From assembly GCA_009801015.1 (NCBI GenBank), contig VHZZ01002571.1:44894-77403 (forward strand): a stretch of 32,510 nt of DNA, given 5' to 3'. A program made the position numbers and the translations under genes. Positions 1-11,253 of the stretch are shown piece by piece (within the stretch, counting starts at the first letter, position 1; the number at the start of each line of letters is the position of its first letter). The DNA is from Silene noctiflora. Its lineage: Eukaryota > Streptophyta > Magnoliopsida > Caryophyllales > Caryophyllaceae. The notes beneath the pieces were generated by a model, which was not told where the DNA came from, did no database searches, and saw only the letters and a list, made by a program, of their open reading frames with translations.

Positions 1-22
1 ATATATATATATATATATATAT
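1..22. repeat. (AT)n microsatellite
   Basis: A pure AT dinucleotide run opens the window and is cut by the window edge. It lies inside the probable LTR sequence that follows. Confidence 0.9.
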
Positions 23-390
23 CCACCCAAAAATACGGTTGAACCATACTTTATTTTAAATAACTTATTAAATTATTTTTAAAACTTAAACCCTAAATTG
101 TGGGTGTTACAGTTTGAGCTTGCACGCAGATTTGGATGGGACACCGACAATTCTTTATTATTTCATAGCTTTCTCTGAGTTGGTAGACATTTGTTCTTTT
201 GGATTTTGAGTTGTAATTCATTTTGGATTTTAGAACATGTAATCATTTTAACTTTACGATATCTTAATAAATGTTTCTTTATGGTCAATTTGATATGTGT
301 TACCTCGGGCAACCGAGTTAGTGAGTTAGTAATACGTCTATTTGCTACGGTAGACCTTTGTAAGGCACTTTGGTAAATGGGGATGTTACA
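1..390. mobile_element. 3' end of an LTR (probably Ty3/Gypsy-like), truncated by the window
   Basis: The stretch ends in GGGGATGTTACA at 379-390, the kind of terminus (…TGTTACA) that pairs with LTRs beginning TGTAACACCC. Directly after base 390, at TCTTTTGGTT, homology to the pararetrovirus begins and can be matched to the copy at about 9670-9712. The LTR edge is therefore sharp and interrupts viral sequence. No coding capacity is seen; the short open frame at 191-376 has no recognisable features. The other end and the target duplication lie outside the window, so I cannot tell a solo LTR from a full element. The orientation and superfamily are inferred. Confidence 0.5.
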
Positions 391-1259
391 TCTTTTGGTT
401 CATTTGTTTGATAGCATGATCCATGATTGTCACCTTTTTGTCTATGCTCGTCAGAAAATGATTTTGGAGCTGTGCGTTTTCTGGCTGCCATTTTAGTGTT
501 GCTTATGCAGCACTAATCTGTTTTGTGGAACCATCTGGATTTTTTATGATTGTGTTCTTGATTTTCCAATAATGTGCAGAATTTTCATTTTCAAACTTTT
601 TGGTGGAAAATCGTTTTCTTTTGAGGAGGATGACCCGAACATATAAAACACTTTGGTGTTTCTTTTTGTTTTAAGGGAGGTAACTTTTCTCTTGGGTATC
701 TGACGCAGTGTTAGAAAGATCTTCCAAACGGTTCTCTTAAGAGACCAACTTCAGGGTCTCCTGCTTCATAGCTTTCGTTTAGCTCTTATTGTATAGATTT
801 CTTCTTCCCGTTCCTTCTTTTTGGGATGTCACCTTTATCTAAACTGACCATTAAGCTCCTTTCACAGTCGCAAACATCAAAGAATTTGGGTCCAAAATCA
901 TCCGCAAATGCATATATGGATCACCAAGAGAATTAAAATTCAACTGAAACATTTTCAAGATAAACATCTTGGGGTTTGGTTGCCACATTCATTGGGGTAA
1001 TAATGTTGATTTCTGTGTAAACAAATGGATGGGCGAGGTTTCTGAGTTGGTTTTTCTTGAAGATATTTCCATTGTTCTATCTGTTTTTCAGTTTATCATT
1101 GAGTCTACTAATTGTATGGGAGTTGTATTTTAATGTTGTTTCTCATAATTGGTAGCCTAAGATTCAAGAAGTAATTTGATCAACCCATTCTTTGGGATTT
1201 GTCTGGGTATATGGATACATGAATGGTAGTGGTGTGACTCCATCTAAATGAGCAAGGCA

Positions 1260-1964
1260 TCATCTATATCTTTTGGGATACCTAAGGTCCATGACACAAT
1301 TTTGGACCCTGTATGCCATCTGATAATGCAGTGTGACCATATACATATTTCTAATTTGTGGTGCTCCAGTGATTTGAAGCTGGATCTTGATATTTTGAAG
1401 GATTTGGGTATCTTCTAAGGCCATGTTGAAATTTGGAAATACAGTGACGGCATTTAAGGTTGTCTGCAAGGTTGTTATGCAGGCTGTATGTATTCTCTCT
1501 TTATCTGGTGTCTAGCAAGGCCACCCTTGCTACAACAGGTTGACCTTTTCATCATGGACGGTTAGAGCTAACTTAAATGCTCCATAATGGAGGTGTGTGT
1601 ATCTCTTAGCTCGCCATTGATCAATCATATTCTCGTTGGGGAGAAGTGGAATCATTTGTTCTCCTTCAGTAGTTAGAACAAGATATCGCTCTAGTTGTGA
1701 TGCTAATATGAGCTCTTTGACAGTATTTTTGTTGGGACCAAAAGCATGTCGAATGACTTTTAGGAAATAAGAACTTGGTTTAGTGAAGGCTTTGTATGAG
1801 TTTAATAGAGAAAGTTGGGTGATATGGACCTTACTATCTTCACTCATATACTCAATTTCACAGAGATAGTCTATTTTGTTAGCATTTGAATTTTTATAAG
1901 TACAGGATGGAGAAGAGAGTGATAGGATATTTAATGTGTTTTGCATTTTGTGATAATGTACCAT
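1260..1964 (-). pseudogene. Movement protein remnant of pararetrovirus copy C
   Basis: The family enlarges plasmodesmata for cell-to-cell spread; this copy is dead. Two open segments (1964-1530 and 1469-1260) match the N-terminal and C-terminal parts of the viral movement-protein domain seen in copies A and B. The first holds the conserved YMSEDSKV stretch and a tract ending in HLHYGAFKLAL. The second holds the LQITGAPQ motif followed by HYQMAYRVQN. A frame break lies between them around 1470-1530. Assignment to the caulimovirid movement-protein family rests on these motifs recalled from the family. The genus, perhaps petuvirus- or florendovirus-like, is uncertain. Confidence 0.65.
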
Positions 1965-2327
1965 AAACCATAACTAAGCCGTTTTATTTCTTATCCATCC
2001 TTTGAAACCTTTAAGAATAATGAGTTATCTCCTTTTTTTAACCATGGAGGTGCTAGGATTATGAGAAGATAACCCTTAGGTTCTTATGGTCATAAAACAA
2101 GGTGATTTTCATATCCGCCAATTTCCACCTCAAGGTACAAGACTCATGGAACTCTATGGTATTATTTTCTCATTTTTTTTTCTTATGTTTAATGTGAATT
2201 TATCTTGTGGAAGATCCACTAAGTGGTAACCACAGAGCATACTTTCCACTTTAAACACCTTGTCGGAGATTGCCCATTATTTACTTAAATCTCTTAGGAG
2301 GATAAGAGTTAAATTGATATTCATTCT

Positions 2328-2345
2328 GCCATGGCTCTGATACTA
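2328..2345 (-). promoter_or_regulatory. tRNA-iMet primer-binding-site remnant, copy C
   Basis: The minus strand reads TTAGTATCAGAGCCATGG. This matches the plant initiator-methionine tRNA primer site (TGGTATCAGAGCCATGG) except near its first bases. Such a site primes minus-strand synthesis in caulimovirids and many LTR retrotransposons. It sits between the leader and the movement-protein region, as expected. Confidence 0.75.
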
Positions 2346-2562
2346 AGGTTACGAACACATAATGAATACAGCCACTTAGGAGGTTTATAGGATCAATAAT
2401 ATATATTTAAGAGTATAGTTATGAGTTTGTAGGACAATATTATAGATAAGTGAAAGCTTATATTATCATAAGAGAATATATTTTACAGGGAAGGCTTACA
2501 AGAAATCTTTTAGAGAGATATAACACTTAGACTTAGCTTGGTTATGGCAAGTACCAAACCTC

Positions 2563-2573
2563 TATATTTATAG
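2563..2573 (-). promoter_or_regulatory. Viral TATA box, copy C
   Basis: The minus strand reads CTATAAATATA. It is followed 3' by a block around CCATAACCAAGCTAAG that is shared with the promoter regions at about 4425 and 5741. The order TATA, conserved block, leader, primer-binding site matches a caulimovirid transcript promoter. Activity is unknown. Confidence 0.55.
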
Positions 2574-2866
2574 TACAAGCCACAGGAAATATTACAAGCA
2601 TCTTAGACATATTCTAATCACACTACACAATGTACGCCATAACTTTAAAACTTTTATTATACACCATTCTTTTATTTAGGTTACTATTTATATTTCAGTT
2701 CGTGTCTCTACATTTGTATCTAAGTCAATACAATGCATAAAGGTTGAAAGCTCATTTATGCCCTCGTTATTAGTTCTTCTCGGTACAATCTTAATATTTT
2801 TTATTATATTTATTTTAAATTTAAATTATATGTTTAGTTTGATATTTGTAATTATATTATTTAGAA

Positions 2867-3858
2867 GAGAAAATTGTTGATTACAGCATTTTTAAAACCA
2901 TTTTTTGAAACTTACAGCCTTATTAATTTTTTTTTGAAAATTATAGCCATAATATTACTTTTCTTTTAAAATTACAGTCAAAAAATTAACTCCGATGGGA
3001 AATTGAGGCCAATTTGAATTTTTATGACTTAAGTTCATTTTTTATGACCAAAATGCCCTTACCTTCAACCTTTATAAACACTCTATATTCTTCCCAAATC
3101 AGATTTCATACCTTTCATTGCTCTCTAATTCTTCACTTTCTTCAACAATTCATCCCTTTATCTTCAAATTTTATCCTAATCGATTTAATTGATTTCTAAT
3201 TCTGAGAATAGTTCCATTTCCTATTAAAATTAATTAGTGTTCTTTATTTTCAATTTTCCCCAAATCACACATAATTAGGGTTCTTTATTTTCAATTTTCC
3301 CCAAATCAATAATTAAAGATTCAGATTTCTTCAAATAATCAATACCCATTATATCTAAACACATTTACATGCAGTAAAAAAACAAGATTAAGATCAAAAA
3401 TTAACTCTACACATAAACCCTAAAATTCGATTAAATTAATTGAAAAACAACAAATTGGGAAAAATCTCAGATTTGTAATAACACTGCCAAAAACAACAAA
3501 TCTCATATTTGTAATAACCGTCTGATGAAGGCACAACCTTGCCACTCATGATCTGTTGTCGTTCTTCAACAATGAAGATGGCTTGAACGTGAATTTAGGG
3601 AAAGATTGGGGAAATTTTGGAGCAAATTCTGGAGAATAAGGTTTAGGGAAGATGAGAGGGTTTTGGAGTGAATGGAATAGGTAAATGTGATAGGTAAAAT
3701 CATAAGATCTGGTAATTAAGCAAACAAAGGGTATATCGGTCAATTTTTCACAAAAATGACCGGAATGTCCATCGTGGTGCAATTTTAAAAGAAAAGTAAT
3801 ATTATGGCTGTAAGTTTCAAAAACTGGTTTTAAAAAGGCTGTAATCAACAATTTTCTC
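2867..3858. mobile_element. Non-autonomous Mutator-like element (about 992 bp), TSD TATTTAGAA
   Basis: The ends are inverted copies beginning GAGAAAATTGTTGATTACAG (left from 2867, right from 3858 on the other strand). Homology continues inward for roughly 85-115 bp, with about 28 extra bases in the left arm. The 9-bp direct repeat TATTTAGAA lies immediately outside at 2858-2866 and 3859-3867. Long terminal inverted repeats with a 9-bp target duplication are the signature of the Mutator superfamily. No transposase is seen, and the frames at 3014-3199 and 3546-3851 look like chance openings. The element lies between two oppositely oriented viral fragments. Confidence 0.85.
3233..3308. repeat. 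Two-copy 41-bp tandem repeat inside the Mutator-like element
   Basis: Two near-identical units that include GTTCTTTATTTTCAATTTTC occur at 3233-3267 and 3274-3308. They are internal to the non-autonomous transposon and have no apparent coding role. Confidence 0.8.
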
Positions 3859-3867
3859 TATTTAGAA

Positions 3868-4654
3868 TTAATTAGATTTTACTTCATTTTTAATTTCACC
3901 CTTTTAATATTAATGCACTGTGATTCTCCTTTTGAAGAAAATTATTTTCAAAAAAAAAGGGGCTTATACCCTGAGAGTCTTCATTGGAATAAAGAAATCA
4001 ACTATCGATGAAAAACTATCTTGTTCACTCAGAGCAAATTGACATCAACCGGACACGTACCCTTAAAATTTCATTCATGAAGTCCAAGAAATGTTCTTGA
4101 TATTTCATGATCATAGCAACTATGATAATTTGATTTACGTAGTTGAAAAAATAGCCTACAAAATAACGAAATATATTCCGGGATAAAAGATGTTAGATAT
4201 ATCTGAACGAAGTGATTTTAGGTAGTGATGAAAGTGATAAAGATGACCTCACATAAACATCCTCCTCTTTTAGAGATAGGGGAAAAGACGAGGAATGACA
4301 GACATTGAATTATATATGAGTACGTCCACTAAATAAAGGAGTGGTTGTTAAGCTAACTAAAGGAATGGTGTATACTGTATGATGTGATAGAAATGTCTAA
4401 TATGTTTGTAATATTCCCTTCAGTTAATATAATTAGGGGAGCTTGGTGTTTGTCATAACCAAGCTAAGTTTAAGTTTTCTATCGCTCTAAACACTCTCTT
4501 GTGAGCTTTCCTTGTAAAATATACTCTTATTGTAATATAAGCTTTCTCTTATCTTAAATTTCGTCTTATAAATCCATAATAATACTCACAAAAATTCATT
4601 GATCATATCAGACCTCCTCACTGATTGTATATGTTATATGTCCATAATCTTCTG
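3868..4654 (+). mobile_element. Pararetrovirus promoter/leader fragment (copy D), plus strand
   Basis: From about 4355 to 4654 the sequence is homologous to the upstream, promoter and leader regions of copies A and C. It contains the CATAACCAAGCTAAGTTTAAG block at 4456-4476 and the leader motif TAATATAAGCTTTC. The TATA equivalent has decayed to TTAATATAATTAGG near 4424-4437. Homology stops just before the primer-binding site, where sequence shared with the flank of the prolyl 4-hydroxylase gene begins at about 4655. The stretch 3868-4355 has short broken frames and could be the 3' end of a viral genome, but I recognise no domain in it. Confidence 0.6.
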
Positions 4655-5740
4655 TGAACTGAAATATCTACGTCAACAAGAAAGTTTATAAAAGCTTTGG
4701 CAGCAACCCCTAAAAGCCATTCAGAACAGTTATCCATCCAGCACAACATAGCATGCATATTAATGAACCCTAGTTTAATGGCATATTACAGGGATTAGTT
4801 CCATATACACATTAAACACACAGCAATAAACAACAGAAATCCATATTAACGTTCATAAACAATTAAGGTAACCTTGCCAAGGCCTAAACCCTTATCCAGA
4901 AAAAGGTATAATTGATCAGACGAGTTCTGATTTCAGAAATGTATTATATTCCACACTTCTAAAAGTTTATATAATCTAGGGAATTTGCTGGCTTTTTGGA
5001 GCCACTGGCATGGTACTCACTGCATTAATAAATAAATCATGAAGCAAGGAAAATCACCTTAATAGGAGCCCATGTACTCCTTAACTATCCACTTCGTCGA
5101 TGACCACTTGTTTCACAGAGAGATCTTTTTAGCACATTTAGATTTCTCATTCCAGCCGGGTAGCGAGCTGAAATTGCCTACTGTAGTTGAGAAAACAGTT
5201 TCACCACCTTCTCCAACATCGGATCTGAAATATTTTTCATATATTAAAAACATAACTGTAACAAACAAATTAACATTTTTAACGAAATACAAGTCACCTA
5301 ACTTATCAATGCAAATGGCACACATCTTGTTGATTCATACTAGTTTTGAGAGAGAGAAATTTTACAGGTACATCAAAAAGTAGCAATCCTTCGGCCCCAT
5401 TCTTTGTATTGAATCATACAGAAAATAATCAGTGATTTTGACCTTTGTAGTGGAAAATCTGAAGTCCCTCGCCATGTTCTATGAGTACAGGTATGCAAAT
5501 ATACAGGAAAAAGAGTTAACCATTACACAGACATGATTTCTTGCAAGGAAAAAAAACGCCAAGAGTCAAAACAGGTATGCGTACCAGAACCATACAACCC
5601 CATGGGTAGACCAATCCTACAAGTAGGTAAGACACGTTCATTGTCTAAATATATGGTGTAAAATCTAAGCTTTAAATTTATGGTGTATATTGTTGTGTGA
5701 TGTGATTGACATATGCTTGTAATATCCTCCCTATTTTGTA

Positions 5741-5750
5741 CTATAAATAA
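5741..5750 (+). promoter_or_regulatory. Viral TATA box, copy A
   Basis: CTATAAATAA lies about 25 bp before the conserved block CCATAACCAAGCTAAGAC (5770-5787), in the same arrangement as copy C. It is about 500 bp upstream of the palindrome and points into it, so a transcript from here would read through both arms. Activity is unproven. Confidence 0.55.
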
Positions 5751-5963
5751 AGGTGCTTGATACTTGCCATAACCAAGCTAAGACTAAGTTTTATATCTCA
5801 CAAAAACAACTCTTATAAACCTTCTTGTAAGATATATTTTCTCATTATAATATAAGCTTTCCCTTATTCATAATCTAGTCTTACAATTTCATAATAATAC
5901 TCTTAAATATACATTGATCCTGTAAAACCTCATTTGTGGTTGTATCACTATGTGTCTGTAATC

Positions 5964-5982
5964 TTAGTATTAGAGTCACGGC
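5964..5982 (+). promoter_or_regulatory. tRNA-iMet primer-binding-site remnant, copy A
   Basis: TTAGTATTAGAGTCACGGC is a degenerate match to TGGTATCAGAGCCATGG at the same relative place as in copy C. It is too mutated to be expected to prime. Confidence 0.6.
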
Positions 5983-6331
5983 AGAATAAGCTTTGACTTT
6001 TATCCTCCTAAAAGGTTTTAAGTAAATAATGGGTAATCTCCTACAAGGTGTTTAAGTGGAAAGTATGTTATGTGGTTACCATCTAGTGGATCTTTCACAA
6101 CAAAAATTCATATTAAACATATGCAAAAAAAATATGAGAAAATAATACCATGGAGTTCTATTTGTCATGTACCTTGAGGTGGAAATTGATGAATAGACGA
6201 ATCACCTCAATTTATGACCATAAGGATTATCTTTTCATTTCCTTGTGCTTGGCCTCTATTTTTAAAAAAAGGAGATAACTCACTATTCTTAAAAATTTCA
6301 AATGATGGATAAGAAATAAAGTGGCTCGGTT

Positions 6332-7260
6332 ATGGTTTCTGGTCCACTATCACAAAAACAAAAAATGGAAAGGACATCAAATATCCTATCACGCTTCTCT
6401 TCATCCTCTACCTACAGAAAATCAAATGCTATTAAAATAGATTATTTTTATGAAATTCAATATATGAGTGAAGATAGTAAGGTACCTATCACCCAACTTC
6501 CTCTATTAAACCCATACAAAAATTTCACAAAACCAAGCTCATCTTTTCCAAAAGTCATTCGACTTGCATTTGGTAAAAAAACAAAAATGCGGTCAAAGAA
6601 CTCATATTAGAATCACAACTAGAGCGATATCTGGTTCCATCTACTGAAGCAGAACAAATGACCACGTCGCTCAATGAGGCTATGATTCATCAAAGGTGAT
6701 TCAATGGGTACACACACCTCCATTATGGAGCAATCAAGCTAACTTTAACTCTTCATGGAGGAAAAGGTCTTCCTGTGGTAGCAAGAGTAGCCTTGCTAGA
6801 CACCAGAAACAAAGAATAGAAACATGCCTGCATAACTACCTTGCAGACAACCTTAAATACCTTAAATGCTGGTACTGTAATCGTCACCTTATTTCGAAAA
6901 TTCAACATGGCCTTAGAAGATCTTCAAATCCTTCAAAATATCCAGATCCAGCTCGAAATCATTGAAGCACCATAAATTGGGAACACATATGCGGCTACAA
7001 TTCATTATCAAATGGCTTATAGGGTCTAAAATCATGCAATGGACCTCGGTATCCCAAAAGATACAGATGATGCCTTACTCGTTCAAATGGAGTCATAGCA
7101 CAGTCCTTCCTGCATTCATATACCCAGACAAATCCCAAAAAAATGACTGGATCAGGTTACTTCCTGAATCGTGAGTACCCAATTATGAAAAACAATACGA
7201 AAACACAACTCCAATACAGTCAGTGTACTCAACAGTAGACAAAAAAACAGATGGCACGGT
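6332..7260 (+). pseudogene. Movement protein remnant of pararetrovirus copy A
   Basis: Broken pieces in several frames match the movement-protein domain of copies B and C. The N-terminal piece (6332-6610, with YMSEDSKVPITQLP) runs into a frameshift near 6590. The core piece falls in another frame around 6790-6960, with the LDTR-type and LNAGT-type family motifs only partly in frame. The C-terminal piece reaches about 7180. It cannot make a full-length protein. It aligns with 11253-10330 on the other strand. Confidence 0.65.
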
Positions 7261-7899
7261 GAAAATATCTTTCAAGAAAGAATCATCTGAAAAACTTCGT
7301 CCATCCATTTTTTTTTTCCACAGAAATCAACCTTATCACCCCCTTGAATGTGCCAACCAAACCCCAAGATGTCTATCTTGAAAATGTTACAGTTGAGTCT
7401 TTCAATTCTCTTGGTGACCAACATATGCATTTGCGGATGAGTCTGGGCACACGTTCTTCGACGTTTGTGACGATAAAAGATGTTTAATGGCCAGCTAAGA
7501 TGAAGATAATGTCCCAAAAAGAAGGAAAGGGAAGAAGAAATCTATGCAACAAGAGCTCAAAGAAAGCTATGAGGCAAGAGGCCCCGAAGTTGGTCTCCTA
7601 GAAGAACCGTCTGGGAATCTTTCAAGTACTACGTCAGATACCCAAAAGAAAAGTCACCTCCCTTCCTAAAAGAAACACCAAATTGTTGTATGTTTGGACC
7701 ATCCTCCTCAAAAGAAATCGATTTTCCACCAAAAGAGTTTGAAAAGAAAAACTCTACACATTCTTGGAAAATCAAGAACCCAATAATAAAAAATCCAGAT
7801 GGTTCCACAAAATAGATTAGTGTTGCAGAAGCAACAAGCAATACTAAACTGACAGTTATAGAACACAAATATCCAAAATCATTTACTTAAAAATATAGA

Positions 7900-8790
7900 C
7901 AAAAAGGTGACAATCATGGACCTTGTCATCAAAGGGATCAACCAAAAGATATCTTCGCTACGTCACGAACTCCTAAAACTAACAACTACAGTGTCCATAA
8001 CTTCACCAATCATGTTATAAAAGGAGTCTGAATTGAAATCTCTAAAAAAACAACTACACTCCTTACAAAACAAACCAAACTCACCATCTCACATACTATA
8101 TGACTTATTCACTCTTCCTCCAATATATACCACACCACAATTAATGCCTAATCTACAACCTATTCCTCCACTACCCCAAGATCCAAGTCCTTTTGGAGCT
8201 TCTTCATTTTTACCAACAAGGGTGCTTAAAGAACAACATGTCACAGAACAGAGACAGTCTACAACTAAAGATGGAGGAAGAGCATCAACGGTAACTCAAT
8301 CGGAACCACCAAACACTCCCCCCAGAAGGCGGTTCACAATTTATGGTAGAATATAATAATCCTATTTCTTCTTTATTGAAAGAAACAACAAAACACAAAA
8401 AAGACAAAGAAATCTCTCAAAGCCTGAAAAAAGAAAGATCATTAAAAAAGCCCAATGATGTGGCCATAATCCCTGAATTTATAATAGTGATGTCATTTCC
8501 TGTCGAGGAAGAGGTTGAAAGCGAAACATAGAACCCATCAGATGGAGGACAAGGACAACTCAGAGCCTACCTTCCACCAGAATGGCATCCCAAAACCCAT
8601 AGTGAACCTGGACATGGTTTTCATTCGATAATATTCTCCTTATAAATGGAGAGACAAAGTTTACGAAATGCATGCGTGGTGCACGGAACAAATGTTACAC
8701 CCATAGATTAGTCTTTCCTCAGTAATTGACAAGCTGGTCTCAAGGTTCTATGGGAGACTATGGTAATGGTGGATAAGTTTTGGAGCTTAC
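7900..8790 (+). pseudogene. Spacer/coiled-coil and coat-protein-like remnant of copy A
   Basis: This is the plus-strand counterpart of the longer frame in copy B. It begins with a segment rich in hydrophobic and charged residues that could form a coiled coil, continues through a proline-rich tract (around 8090-8230) and a lysine-rich tract (8390-8450), and reaches a TAG stop at 8529-8531. Coding-like homology continues past the stop into a Trp/Tyr-rich section (about 8560-8790) resembling caulimovirid coat-protein regions, with a second shared stop near 8706. The coat assignment is by family memory and moderate. A stop and frame breaks near 7990-8040 also interrupt it. Confidence 0.5.
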
Positions 8791-8879
8791 AGACAACTTT
8801 AGATGCGACAATCCCATAGAAGTTGTTTGTAAGCTCCAAAACTTATCCACCATTACCATAGTCTCCCATAAAACCTTGA

Positions 8880-9712
8880 GACTGCTTGTCAATTACTGAG
8901 GAAAGGCTAATCTATGGGTGTAACATTTGTTCCGTGCACCACGCATGCATTTCGTAAACTTTGTCTCTCCATTTAGAAGGAGGAATATTATTGAACGAAA
9001 AACCATGTCCAGGTTCGCTATGGGTTTTGGGATGCCATTCTGGTGGAGGGTAGGCTCTGAGCTGTCCTTGTCCTCCATCTGATGGGTTCTATGTTTCGCT
9101 TTCAACCTCTTCCTCAACAGGAAATGGCATCACTATTATAAATTCAGGGATTATGGCCTCATCATTGGGCTTTTTTAATGATCTTTCTTTTTTCAGGCTT
9201 TGAGAGATTTCTTTGTCTTTTTTGGGTTTTGTTGTTTCTTTCAATAAAGAAGAAATAGGATTATTGTATTTTACCATGAATTGTGAACCACCTTCTGGGG
9301 GCAGAGTGTTTGGTGGTTCTGATTGAGTTACTGTTGATGATCTTCCTCCATCTTTAGTTGTAGACTGTCTCTGTTTTGTGACATGTTGTTCTTCAAGCAC
9401 CCTTGTTGGTAAAAATGAAGAAGCTCCAAAAGGACTTGTAACTTGGGGTAGTGGAGGAATAGGTTGTGGATTAGTCACTAATGGTGGTGCGGTATATATT
9501 GGATGAGTGAATAAGTCATATCGCATGTGAGATGGTGAGTTTGGTTTGTTTTGTAAGGAGTGTAGTTGTGTTTTTAGACATTTCAATTCAGACTCCTTTT
9601 CTAACATGATTGGTGAAGTTATGGACACTGTGGTTGCTAGTTTCAGGAGTTCGTGATGTAGCGAAGACATCTTTTGGTTGATCTCTTTGATGGCATAGTC
9701 TATGATTGTCAC
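8880..9712 (-). pseudogene. Spacer/coiled-coil and coat-protein-like remnant of copy B
   Basis: The longest viral frame in the window (9712-9089, 207 codons) starts with a helical, probably coiled-coil segment (SSLHHELLKLA…). It continues through proline-rich and lysine-rich tracts and ends at TAG (9091-9089). Beyond the stop the reading continues in recognisable form to about 8880, with the short motif KWRDKVYEMHAWCTEQM in part and a further stop at the same place as in copy A. It aligns throughout with 7900-8790. Its role in the virus, spacer plus start of the capsid region, is inferred from position after the movement protein. Confidence 0.5.
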
Positions 9713-10329
9713 CTTTTTGTCTATGCTTTTCAGAAAATGATTTTGGATTTGTGCGTTTTGTGACTGTGAGTTTAGTGTTGCTTCTGCAGCACTAATCTAC
9801 TTTGTGGGACCATCTAGATTTTTTATTATTGAGTTATTGATTTTCCTAGAATGTTTGAGTTTTCCTTTTCAAACTCTTTTGGTGGAAAATCGCTTTCTTT
9901 TGAGGAGAATGGTCCAAACATATAACAATTTGGTGTTTCTATTTTGAAGGGAGGTGACTTTTCTTTTAGGTATCAGATATAGTACTCGAAAGATTTCTCA
10001 GATGGTTCTCCTAGGAGACCAACTTTGGGGTCTCCTGCCTAATAGCTTTCTTTGAGCTTTTGTTGCATAGATTATTTCTTCCCTTTCCTTCCTTTTTGAG
10101 ACATCATCCTCATCTGAGCTGGCCATCAAACATCTTTCACAGTCACAGATGTCGAAGAACGTGTTCCCAGACTCATCCGCAAATGTATATATTGGGTCAC
10201 CAAGAGAATTGAAAGACTCAACTGTAACATTTTCAAGATAAACATCTTGGGGTTTGTTTGGGGCATTTAGTGGGGTGATAAGGTTGATTTCTGTGGAAAA
10301 AATGGATAGGCGAAGTTTTTGAGATGGTT

Positions 10330-11253
10330 CTTTCTTGAAAGATATTTCCGTTGTGCCATCTGTTTTTCTAGTCTATTTTTGAGTCCACTGATTGTATTGG
10401 AGTTATGTTTTCGAGTTGTTTTTCATAATTGGTTACCCAAGATTCCGGAAGTAGCTTGATCAACTCATTTTTTGGGATTTGTCTGGGTATATGAATGCAT
10501 TGACTGTGTTTTGACTCCATTTGAATGAGCAAGGCATTATCTGTATCTTTTCGAATACCGAGGTTCATGGCATGATTTTGGACCCTGTAAGCTATTTGAT
10601 AATGAAGTATGGCCGCATATGTGTTCCCAATTTGTGGTGCTCCAGTTATTTAGAGGTGGATCTAAATATTTTGAAGGATTTGGGGGTCTTCTAAGGTCAT
10701 GTTGAATTTCGGAAATAAGGTGACGATTACAGTACCAGCATTAAAGGTTGTCTCCAAGGTAGCTATGCAGGCATGTTTGTATTCTTTGTATCTGGTGTCT
10801 AGCAAGGCTACTCTTGTTACCACAGGAAGACCTTTTCTTTCATGAAGAGTTAAAGCTAGCTTGACTGCTCCATAATAGAGGTGTGTGTACCCATTGACTC
10901 GTCATTGATGAACCATAGCCTCATTGAGACGATAGCCTCATTGAGACAAAGTGGGAATCATTCGTTCTATTTCAGTAGATGGAACAAGGATTTTGCTCTA
11001 GCTGTAATGGTAATATGAGCTCTTTGACCGCATTTTTGTTTGGACCAAATGCATGTCGAATGACTTTTGAAAAAGATGAGCTTGGTGTTGTGAAAGCTTT
11101 GCATGGGTTTAATAGAGGAAGTTGGGTAATAGGTACCTTACTATCTTCACTCATATATTTAATTTCATAAAGATAATCTATTTTACTAGCATTTGATTTT
11201 CTGTAGGTAGAAGATGAAGAGGAGCGTGATAGAATATTTGATGTGCTTTCCAT
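10330..11253 (-). pseudogene. Movement protein remnant of pararetrovirus copy B
   Basis: The N-terminal frame 11253-10972 (starting MESTSNILSRS, with YMSEDSKVPITQLP) ends early at a mutated site. The C-terminal frame 10568-10368 holds IPRQIPKNELIKLLPESW, a motif typical of the end of caulimovirid movement-protein domains. The core between them is split across frames, and a 17-bp tandem duplication at about 10921-10950 adds a further shift. It is a dead copy. The family assignment rests on motif order shared by three copies in the window. Confidence 0.65.

Larger units (their letters stand above)
391..2790 (-). mobile_element. Endogenous pararetrovirus (caulimovirid) copy C, decayed
   Basis: Read on the minus strand, this copy runs from an upstream region (about 2790-2580) through a TATA box (2563-2573), a leader, a primer-binding-site remnant (2328-2345) and movement-protein remnants (1964-1260) into the spacer region that precedes the coat-like region. 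It is cut at 391 by the LTR. Sequence homology with copies A (5636-8799) and B (8820-11362) supports the order. The right limit near 2790 is approximate, because the AT-rich sequence before the transposon at 2867 cannot be assigned. No protease, reverse transcriptase or RNase H sequence is recognisable. It is a non-functional genomic relic. Confidence 0.75.
5636..8799 (+). mobile_element. Endogenous pararetrovirus copy A (left arm and its leader)
   Basis: On the plus strand this copy has a TATA box (5741-5750), a leader, a primer-binding-site remnant (5964-5982), movement-protein remnants (6332 to about 7260), a spacer/coiled-coil region, and a coat-protein-like region that ends abruptly at 8799 at the palindrome centre. 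The left edge near 5636 is placed where homology to intron 3 of the intact hydroxylase gene stops. The protease, reverse transcriptase and RNase H half is missing. Many frame breaks and stops show it is dead. The part from 6262 onward pairs with copy B. Confidence 0.85.

Noticed and set aside
3868..4330. Reverse transcriptase or RNase H tail of the virus
   Set aside because: The position would suit a viral 3' end, but translated fragments show no catalytic motif, so no domain is claimed.
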